Of a stretch of DNA of 5,554 nt, positions 1 through 5,554 are shown in pieces. The stretch's first letter is position 1. Every line of letters starts with the position of its first letter. Origin of the DNA: Chitinophagaceae bacterium (GTDB taxonomy: Bacteria > Bacteroidota > Bacteroidia > Chitinophagales > Chitinophagaceae); assembly GCA_020853515.1 (NCBI GenBank), contig JADYYU010000401.1, forward strand, positions 1 through 5,554, given 5' to 3'. The translations under genes and the position numbers were made by a program. The notes under the pieces were generated by a model. That model saw nothing but the letters and a program-made list of their open reading frames with translations, searched no databases and was not told the origin of the DNA.

Positions 1-1
1 A

Positions 2-157
2 AAATATAGCGGCAATCCGCCTGCTTTGCCTGATTCCTCCGTTTTTGAATTCGCGATTAAAGATAAAAAGGACGAGGCTGCCAAAAAATGTGAGGCCAAT
101 TCCGCATCGCTCACGCAGGATAATATTACCATGGATGAAAAATGCCAGTTGTACTAG
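2..157 (+). CDS. C-terminal fragment of an unidentified protein (5' end outside window)
   Basis: The frame beginning at base 2 is open for 51 codons and ends at TAG (155-157); its start lies upstream of the window. The visible tail is hydrophilic and rich in Lys, Asp, Glu, Ala and Asn, with two cysteines (in KKCEAN and DEKCQLY) and no membrane segment. It ends in CQLY. I do not recognise a family and no function can be assigned. It does not resemble a T9SS sorting domain, since there is no PNP motif and no KGIYFL-type strand. The stop is only 24 bases from the next start on the same strand, so it may be the upstream gene of an operon with the small secreted protein and the propeller protein. 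That the frame is coding is inferred from its uninterrupted reading, the plausible composition and the immediate abutment to the next gene; the fragment is too short for certainty. Confidence 0.6.
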   Translation, partial: KYSGNPPALPDSSVFEFAIKDKKDEAAKKCEANSASLTQDNITMDEKCQLY

Positions 158-181
158 TCTTCAACTTTTTAAAATTATTTA

Positions 182-595
182 ATGAAAAATCTGGTCTTTT
201 TAATGTGCGCTTGTTTGGCGTTTACAGGTTCATTTGCTCAAACTCAAAGTGATCAGTATTACAGGAATAATCCGGTGTGGATCGAGATGATGGAGCAGGA
301 GAATGTTCATTTTTTAACGGCTGTAAAGGCCTTTGATTTGTATTGGGAGCATAGGGAAAAACCAGCAACAGAACATGAACTGTTTTCAGCATCTGAAGAA
401 GAGAAAGAAAAGACTGATTTTGTAAGATCGAAGCAAAAGAAGCAAGAAGCAGAAGCAGTCCGATATGCTTTTGAATACAGGAAATTTTTGCGCTGGCAGC
501 AAAAAGTACAATCCTATCTGAACGCAGATGGCACGGTGATGAATGCCGCGCAACGAATCGGGCAATGGCAAAAACAACTTGAAAATCGAAAATAA
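182..595 (+). CDS. Small secreted charged protein of unknown function, paired with a T9SS propeller protein
   Basis: This 137-residue protein is of unknown function. Residues 1-19 form a typical signal peptide (MKN, a hydrophobic core, then SFA), with predicted signal peptidase I cleavage before Gln20, so the mature protein is about 118 residues in the periplasm or outside. An aromatic-rich segment (30-61) contains NPVWIEMM, AFDLYW and EKP. A strongly charged Lys/Glu/Gln-rich helical stretch (about 69-110) follows, likely a coiled coil or long helix. The tail (113-132) holds NADGTVMNAAQRIGQWQ. There is no lipobox, metal site or catalytic motif. The ATG at 182 is the natural start because the signal peptide begins there; no Shine-Dalgarno is visible, as is normal in Bacteroidota. 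The stop lies 12 bases before the propeller gene, so the two are probably co-transcribed. From memory, similar small exported proteins with a WI-MM...YW...KP pattern occur beside BNR/T9SS genes in this phylum. A role as partner or stabiliser of the propeller protein is inference only. Confidence 0.85.
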   Translation: MKNLVFLMCACLAFTGSFAQTQSDQYYRNNPVWIEMMEQENVHFLTAVKAFDLYWEHREKPATEHELFSASEEEKEKTDFVRSKQKKQEAEAVRYAFEYRKFLRWQQKVQSYLNADGTVMNAAQRIGQWQKQLENRK

Positions 596-607
596 TAATA
601 TTACGCT

Positions 608-3600
608 ATGAATTTGAAAAGGATATTGATCCTCATTGCCTGCTGTTTCATTTTAAATGAAGCACAGGCACAGGCATCAAATTGGGAAATACTGGGTCCT
701 GTTGCTTTTCCCACCAATATCTCCGGTCAGATCAATGGTATTGGCAGGGTGTGTCAGATTAAATTTGACCCCGTTAATGCAAATACATTATACGCATGCA
801 GTGCGTCCGGTGGATTTTGGAAAAGTATGAATGCAGGCGTGTCCTGGAGCCTGATGGGGACCGATATGCTCCCGTCGATGGCGACTTCAAGTTGCTGTAT
901 CGATGTAACCAATTCAAATATCATTTATTTAAGCTCAGGTGATCCAAACTATTACGGAAGTGATCTGGGTATCTGGAAAACGACTAACGGCGGCAACACT
1001 TGGAATCAGATCAATAACGGTATCGGTACCAAAATGGCGGTCGAATTGCTCATGGATCCTGGCAATAATCAGTTGTTATTAGCAGCAACCAATAGTGGTT
1101 TGTGGAAAACGACCGATGCAGGAGCCACCTGGACCGAAAAAATAATTGGCAATCAGTTTACCGATATGCAATGGCAACCTCTTGCAAACAGTAGCATTGT
1201 ATATGCTTCATCGATGAATAAATTTTTCAGAAGTACAGATAAGGGCGATACCTGGGTTGAAATTACCAGCGGGTTTAATAATTTGCTGGCTGGTGGCACC
1301 CGGATCAGTGTGAGTGCAGCCAATCCGGCGATCGTATATGTAGGTACTGTAAATCAGGAAGGCACTATTTTCAGAAGTACAGATACAGGTAATCATTTTA
1401 CAGTGCAATACAATAATCCCCTCAATAGTTTAACCGGATATGACTCAACTGGAGGCGGGCAAGGGAATTATAATTTTTGTATTGAAGCCAATCCTGCTAA
1501 CCCCGATCAATTATTTTTAGGATCGCATAATTTATGGAGAAGTAATGATGGTGGAGTCAACTGGACCCGGTTGACCGACTGGTGGAAAGAATTGCATACG
1601 GATATGCATGATTTTAGCTTTCAGCCTGGAAACACGAATAAGCTGTTACAGGCAAATGACGGTGGTGTATGGCTCACAACTGATACAGGCAACAACTGGG
1701 TGCCACAAAGTGACGGGATAGCTGCAACCGAAAATTACCATGCGGCTGCAAGCCCCCTCTATGCCCAATTAATTAGTACCGGCACGCAGGATAATGGCGA
1801 ATTAGTGCACATAGATAATACCTGGAAAACTAACAGAGGAGGAGACTGGACCACAAAAATGCAATTAGATTACGCTACACAGAAGTTTGTGTACTACTTT
1901 GAAGATCTTGAACGGAGAGCGTTGCCATCAGGCGGCGGTAATACCTATAATCTCCCTCCTTCCATCAATCCCGCATCAATGATACAGGCATTTAGTGCCG
2001 ATGATCAGAATGTGGCCTATGTATGCGGAAACAGAATCTGGCAAACAAAGAATTTGATGAATCCAAATCCTGTATGGACCGAGATCATGCCCACAGCCAG
2101 TTCGATCAAATCGCTTGCAGTTGTGAAAAATCATCCCAATATATTAGCTTATAGCGCCAATAGCCGAATTTACATTTCCTACAATGCGCTTAGTGCCAGT
2201 CCTACTTTTGTAAATTACACCTTCCCTGTAGCAGTCACTGCATCCAATATTGCCATTTCATCCGTTGACACCAATCTCATTTTTGTGGTATTGAATAATA
2301 AAGTCTACAAATCGGTGAATGGAGGCGTCACATTCACAGATTATACCGGTTCGCTGCCTAATATTTCACACAAGACACTCTTTCTGGATGATTATTCTAC
2401 TGATCAAAGTATGTATGTTGGAAACACGCTGGGGGTCTATTACCGCAATAATTCCCTGGCAGACTGGGTAAATTACTCCGGCGTACTGCCTACCATTGCT
2501 TCCATACGCGATATCATGTATTTTAATGACGGAGGAATAGATGCTAAACTGTATGTTTCTTATTATGGACGAGGTACCTGGCAAACCAAATTAGAAAATA
2601 ATCATAATTGTGCTTCGCCTGTGATCAGCAGTGCGAACTGGTCCGGCAGTCAATTGCTTGTAAACTGGAATAATACGGCCGCTGTAAGTTATGAAATTCA
2701 ATACCGGGAAACAGGTACTTTAAACTGGATAACCTTTGCAGCAAACACCAATAATACAACGTTGAATGCTATGTCCGGTTGTAATCAGTTTGAATTGCGT
2801 GTAAGAGGTCTTTGCGGCTCTGATTCCAGTTTATGGAGCCCTCGTGTATTTGTAAACTCTCCAACAAATGCACTCAATAATGACTTTGACGGACATCAGG
2901 ACATAGGAGCCGTCGGTGCAGCGGGCAGTGTATGTTTTGATTCAGTTAATCAGCGATATACAATTTATGCCAGTGGTGAAGATATCTGGGATAAGCAGGA
3001 TGAATTTCATTTTCTTTATAAAAAAGTAAACGGTGATGTTAGTATCAGCGCCAGAGTGAAACATATAGGTAATATTTATGGCTGGGCAAAAGGGGGCGTT
3101 ATGATCAGGGAAACATTGAGCACCGATTCAAAGCATGCTATTTGCGCATTAACTCCCGGTAATGGTTTTGCAATGCAATACCGAACGAATACAAACGACT
3201 GGAGTGATAATGTGGATACAGCAGGGTCGGCGCCGGGATGGGTGAAACTTGTAAGATTAGGAAATGATATTTCATCGTATTTTTCAACTGATGGTATCAA
3301 TTGGGATCTGCTGAATACCGCAGCAATCAGTATGAGTGATACCGTATATATTGGTTTAGCTAATTGTAGTCATATTGATTCGGCCATAAATGATGCCATT
3401 TTTGACCAGATCGTTATCAATGGCATTCCTTTAGCTAATACCGAAATTGAGCGCACTAAATCGCTTATTTCAGTTTTTCCGAACCCTGCGTCCGATGTAC
3501 TGACTATTCAACTAGACAAGCAATTTGCAGGCCAGCAAATTCAGATGACAGTTTACAATGCTACCGGAAGTAAAATGATTGAAAAGTTCAAAAAGGGCCA

Positions 3601-3703
3601 TTTCCTGAACGAAAAATTAGATATTTCAAAACTTGCAAAGGGTATTTATTTTTTAGAAGTAAATGGTGAGCAGAGACACATGATAAAGTTTATTAAGGAA
3701 TAG
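608..3703 (+). CDS. Secreted BNR/sortilin-like beta-propeller protein with FN3, DUF1349-like and T9SS type A sorting domains
   Basis: This 1031-residue modular exported protein has a signal peptide at 1-21, with likely cleavage AQA|Q22. Residues about 25-660 form a beta-propeller region of BNR/Asp-box blades. Clear boxes lie at 70-80, 122-132, 165-175, 207-216 (STDKGDTW, an exact SxDxGxTW), 254-264, 309-319, 354-364 and 566-576, with degenerate blades between. The motifs NDGGVW (350-355), GTQDNG (392-397) and GGDW (411-414) are typical of bacterial sortilin/VPS10-like or GH74-like propellers. Residues about 667-750 resemble fibronectin type III, with Cys725 and Cys736 possibly disulfide-bonded. 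Residues about 755-942 resemble a DUF1349/concanavalin-like sandwich (GEDIWDKQDEF, KGGVMIRE, STDGINW). Residues 953-1031 are a T9SS type A sorting domain (SVFPNPASD ... LAKGIYFLEV), predicting transport across the outer membrane and surface attachment or release. Such proteins are often labelled glycosyl hydrolases, but I see no catalytic site I can assign; polysaccharide or protein binding is equally possible. It follows the small secreted gene by 12 bases. Confidence 0.93.
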   Translation: MNLKRILILIACCFILNEAQAQASNWEILGPVAFPTNISGQINGIGRVCQIKFDPVNANTLYACSASGGFWKSMNAGVSWSLMGTDMLPSMATSSCCIDVTNSNIIYLSSGDPNYYGSDLGIWKTTNGGNTWNQINNGIGTKMAVELLMDPGNNQLLLAATNSGLWKTTDAGATWTEKIIGNQFTDMQWQPLANSSIVYASSMNKFFRSTDKGDTWVEITSGFNNLLAGGTRISVSAANPAIVYVGTVNQEGTIFRSTDTGNHFTVQYNNPLNSLTGYDSTGGGQGNYNFCIEANPANPDQLFLGSHNLWRSNDGGVNWTRLTDWWKELHTDMHDFSFQPGNTNKLLQANDGGVWLTTDTGNNWVPQSDGIAATENYHAAASPLYAQLISTGTQDNGELVHIDNTWKTNRGGDWTTKMQLDYATQKFVYYFEDLERRALPSGGGNTYNLPPSINPASMIQAFSADDQNVAYVCGNRIWQTKNLMNPNPVWTEIMPTASSIKSLAVVKNHPNILAYSANSRIYISYNALSASPTFVNYTFPVAVTASNIAISSVDTNLIFVVLNNKVYKSVNGGVTFTDYTGSLPNISHKTLFLDDYSTDQSMYVGNTLGVYYRNNSLADWVNYSGVLPTIASIRDIMYFNDGGIDAKLYVSYYGRGTWQTKLENNHNCASPVISSANWSGSQLLVNWNNTAAVSYEIQYRETGTLNWITFAANTNNTTLNAMSGCNQFELRVRGLCGSDSSLWSPRVFVNSPTNALNNDFDGHQDIGAVGAAGSVCFDSVNQRYTIYASGEDIWDKQDEFHFLYKKVNGDVSISARVKHIGNIYGWAKGGVMIRETLSTDSKHAICALTPGNGFAMQYRTNTNDWSDNVDTAGSAPGWVKLVRLGNDISSYFSTDGINWDLLNTAAISMSDTVYIGLANCSHIDSAINDAIFDQIVINGIPLANTEIERTKSLISVFPNPASDVLTIQLDKQFAGQQIQMTVYNATGSKMIEKFKKGHFLNEKLDISKLAKGIYFLEVNGEQRHMIKFIKE

Positions 3704-3721
3704 ATTTTTTTTGTTGCTGAG

Positions 3722-3729
3722 TAAATTTG
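3722..3729 (+). promoter_or_regulatory. Candidate Bacteroidetes -7 promoter element for the M14 peptidase gene
   Basis: TAAATTTG matches the Bacteroidetes primary sigma factor -7 consensus TAnnTTTG exactly. It lies in the only sizeable intergenic gap of the window (3704-3807). It would place transcription start near 3735 and give a leader of roughly 70-75 bases before the ATG at 3808. No TTG-type -33 element is present at the usual distance: the TTG triplets at 3711-3713 and 3714-3716 are too close. The match is short and the region is AT-rich, so it could be chance. It is still the best promoter candidate, and it suggests the peptidase is transcribed separately from the upstream cluster. Confidence 0.35.
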
Positions 3730-3807
3730 TACACGTTTAATTTTAAGTACTTGCTGTAATGTTTTTTGTGTCTTAACTAGCTAACTGCACATAGTTACAA
3801 AACAATT

Positions 3808-5554
3808 ATGATGGATAGAAACAAACAATGCCGACTCTGTTTCAGCATATTATTTATTATTACATTTCAATTTTTTATCTTTAATAGTGCATTTGCTCAG
3901 CAAACGCCTTACGAACTCAAGGGAAAAAATTATACAGCCACCTATCAGGAGTGCATCGATTTTTACAAAGATCTCGACGAACAATATCAAACTGTTTCGA
4001 TGATAGAGATGGGGATGACGGATGCAGGATTGCCACTGCATGTAGTTTTATTGAATAAGGACGCAGCATTTAATCCTGACAAATGGCATCAGGGTAATCA
4101 GGTAGTCATACTGATCAATAACGGAATTCATCCGGGCGAACCCGATGGCATTGATGCTTCAATGATGTTGGTAAGAGATCTGGCGGCAAAAGAACTGATA
4201 CCCGAAAATGTTTCCCTGGCTTTTATTCCTGTTTATAATATAGGGGGATGCCTGAACAGAAGTGAATTTAACAGGGTCGATCAAAACGGACCGGATGCCT
4301 TTGGTTCAAGAGGCAATTCGCAGAACCTCGATCTGAATCGTGATTTTATTAAATGCGATAGTAAGGAAGCGCGTTCATTTGCGGAAATTTTTCACTGGTT
4401 GAACCCTGATATTTTTATCGATAACCATGTCAGTGACGGGGCCGACTATCCCAATGTAATGACACTGGCTACCACGCAGTATCAGAAGCTGGGCGGGGTG
4501 ATGGGGGCCTACCTCAATGAAGTATTTGAACCGGCCCTTTTTCAATCTATGAAAGAAAAAGGAACACCCATGATACCTTATGTAAATGCCTGGGGCCATG
4601 ATGCGCGTGAGGGATGGGCACAGTTTTTTGATTCGCCCAGATATGCCACCGGATATGCGGCCTTATTTCACACATTTGGTTTTACTCCTGAAACGCATAT
4701 GCTGAAGCCTTATGCAGACAGGGTGAAAGCCACTTTTCAACTCATGGAAACTATTTTTAATTTCGCAGACCTGCATGCAACAGCAATTATTTCGCTTCGT
4801 CGCCAGTCGCATAATGATGCCATGAAGCAACAGGTTTTTCCGGTGCACTGGAAACTCAATGAAAAAGAGTTTACAACGATTGACTTTAATGGTTATACCT
4901 ACAAAACAAAAAAGAGCACTGTGTCGGGCTTGCCGGTCAAATTTTATGACAGGACCGATCCTTATAAAGCAGCTATACCGTTTAAAAATCAATATATGCC
5001 GGTAGCACAGATCACCGCGCCGGCAGCCTATCTCATTCCACAGGGATGGTGGAAAGTAATTGAGCTCTTAAAGCTGAATGAGGTTATCATGGAAAAACTT
5101 TCGCACGATACTGCGATCGTGGTAGAAGCATATAAAATTAAAGATCTGAAATCAGCGGAAAGGGCCTACGAAGGACATCATGGCAATAGCAGCATCAAAG
5201 TTGAAAAGGTAAAGCTGACTTATGCATTCCGTAAAGGAGATTACATCGTACCCGTTCAGCAGTTGCAAAAGCGATTTTTAATTGAGGTACTCGAACCGGA
5301 AGCAACGGATGCCTATCTTGCCTGGAATTTTTTTGATGCGATTCTGTTGCAAAAGGAAGGTTATAGCGATTACGCTTATGAAACCTATGCTGCGCAATAT
5401 CTTTCGGAACATCCTGAATTGCAGGCTGAATTGAATCGGAAGCGAAATGTGGATACGGCCTTTGCAGCCAACGCCGCGGCTCAGCTTGATTTTGTTTTTA
5501 AGTCTTCACCTTACTATGAAAAGGGTCACAATCTTTATCCTGTTTTTCGCTTAT
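3808..5554 (+). CDS. Secreted M14-family zinc carboxypeptidase-like metallopeptidase (3' end outside window)
   Basis: The frame is open for 582 codons to the window edge with no stop. Residues 1-30 form a signal peptide ending NSAFA, with likely cleavage before Gln31. The catalytic domain (about 35-330) carries the M14 (carboxypeptidase A-like) signature: the HxxE zinc motif as HPGE (His108, Glu111), Asn177-Arg178 in NLDLNRDF for binding the substrate carboxylate, a third zinc ligand His207 in DNHVSDG, and catalytic Glu295 in TPETHMLKPY. All key residues are intact, so an active peptidase removing C-terminal residues or trimming peptides in the envelope is expected; the substrate is unknown. 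A C-terminal extension (about 330-582) includes AYLIPQGWW (407-414), WNFFDAIL (506-513) and SPYYEKGHNLYP (567-578). In related Bacteroidota M14 proteins, as I remember them, the SPYYE...YPV stretch lies close to the C-terminus, so only a few residues are probably missing. No T9SS domain is visible. ATG 3808 and ATG 3811 are both possible starts; no Shine-Dalgarno separates them. Confidence 0.93.
   Translation, partial: MMDRNKQCRLCFSILFIITFQFFIFNSAFAQQTPYELKGKNYTATYQECIDFYKDLDEQYQTVSMIEMGMTDAGLPLHVVLLNKDAAFNPDKWHQGNQVVILINNGIHPGEPDGIDASMMLVRDLAAKELIPENVSLAFIPVYNIGGCLNRSEFNRVDQNGPDAFGSRGNSQNLDLNRDFIKCDSKEARSFAEIFHWLNPDIFIDNHVSDGADYPNVMTLATTQYQKLGGVMGAYLNEVFEPALFQSMKEKGTPMIPYVNAWGHDAREGWAQFFDSPRYATGYAALFHTFGFTPETHMLKPYADRVKATFQLMETIFNFADLHATAIISLRRQSHNDAMKQQVFPVHWKLNEKEFTTIDFNGYTYKTKKSTVSGLPVKFYDRTDPYKAAIPFKNQYMPVAQITAPAAYLIPQGWWKVIELLKLNEVIMEKLSHDTAIVVEAYKIKDLKSAERAYEGHHGNSSIKVEKVKLTYAFRKGDYIVPVQQLQKRFLIEVLEPEATDAYLAWNFFDAILLQKEGYSDYAYETYAAQYLSEHPELQAELNRKRNVDTAFAANAAAQLDFVFKSSPYYEKGHNLYPVFRL

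Noticed and set aside
182..247. Possible lipoprotein signal around Cys9 or Cys11 of the small secreted protein
   Set aside because: The residues before either cysteine (FLM or MCA) fit the lipobox poorly, and a better signal peptidase I site (SFA|Q) lies downstream.
596..607. AATAAT-type short repeat between the small gene and the propeller gene as a regulatory site
   Set aside because: It is only a 12-base AT-rich spacer within a probable operon; simple-sequence chance is enough to explain it.
815..2335. Repeated WKTT/RSTD-type DNA segments as possible tandem DNA repeats
   Set aside because: The similarity is at the protein level (Asp-box blades); the nucleotide sequences are diverged, so they are protein repeats and not a DNA repeat array.
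3705..3712. T8 tract directly after the stop of the propeller gene, a possible intrinsic terminator
   Set aside because: No GC-rich inverted repeat precedes the T run; the upstream bases are AT-rich coding sequence with no convincing stem.
3850..4041. Minus-strand open frame of 63 codons overlapping the peptidase 5' end
   Set aside because: It is antisense to the signal peptide and N-terminal part of the peptidase, with no start signal or family resemblance, so it is a shadow frame.
4663..4992. Minus-strand open frame of 109 codons
   Set aside because: It lies wholly within the M14 peptidase gene, whose zinc and catalytic motifs are intact in the + frame. The antisense product has no recognisable domain and is best explained as a shadow frame.

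Overview
The window looks like chromosomal DNA from a member of the Bacteroidota, plausibly a Chitinophagales- or Sphingobacteriales-like lineage. Four signs support this. The largest protein ends in a type IX secretion system (T9SS) type A C-terminal sorting domain. All three complete N-termini are signal peptides predicted to leave Gln as the first mature residue. No start codon has a clear Shine-Dalgarno sequence. The single recognisable promoter-like element, TAAATTTG, fits the Bacteroidetes -7 consensus TAnnTTTG. The DNA is moderately AT-rich.

Layout: all genes are on the + strand. Positions 2-157 hold the last 51 codons of an unidentified protein. After 24 bases comes a 137-residue small secreted, highly charged protein (182-595). 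After 12 bases comes a 1031-residue secreted modular protein (608-3703): a BNR/Asp-box beta-propeller region, a fibronectin type III-like module, a concanavalin-like module of the DUF1349 type, and a T9SS sorting domain. The tight spacing suggests these three genes are co-transcribed. A 104-base AT-rich gap (3704-3807) follows, with a candidate promoter element. From 3808 to the window end runs a secreted M14-family zinc carboxypeptidase-like protein whose reading frame is cut by the window edge, probably very near its natural C-terminus.

Functionally this is a cell-envelope/secretome neighbourhood: a large cell-surface or released propeller protein with a small exported companion, next to a separately expressed exported peptidase. 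The sequence does not show that the peptidase and the propeller protein act together. I see no RNA genes, mobile elements, CRISPR arrays or convincing intrinsic terminators. I do not find strong evidence for a wholly new system. The most interesting candidate is the small-protein/BNR-T9SS gene pair.
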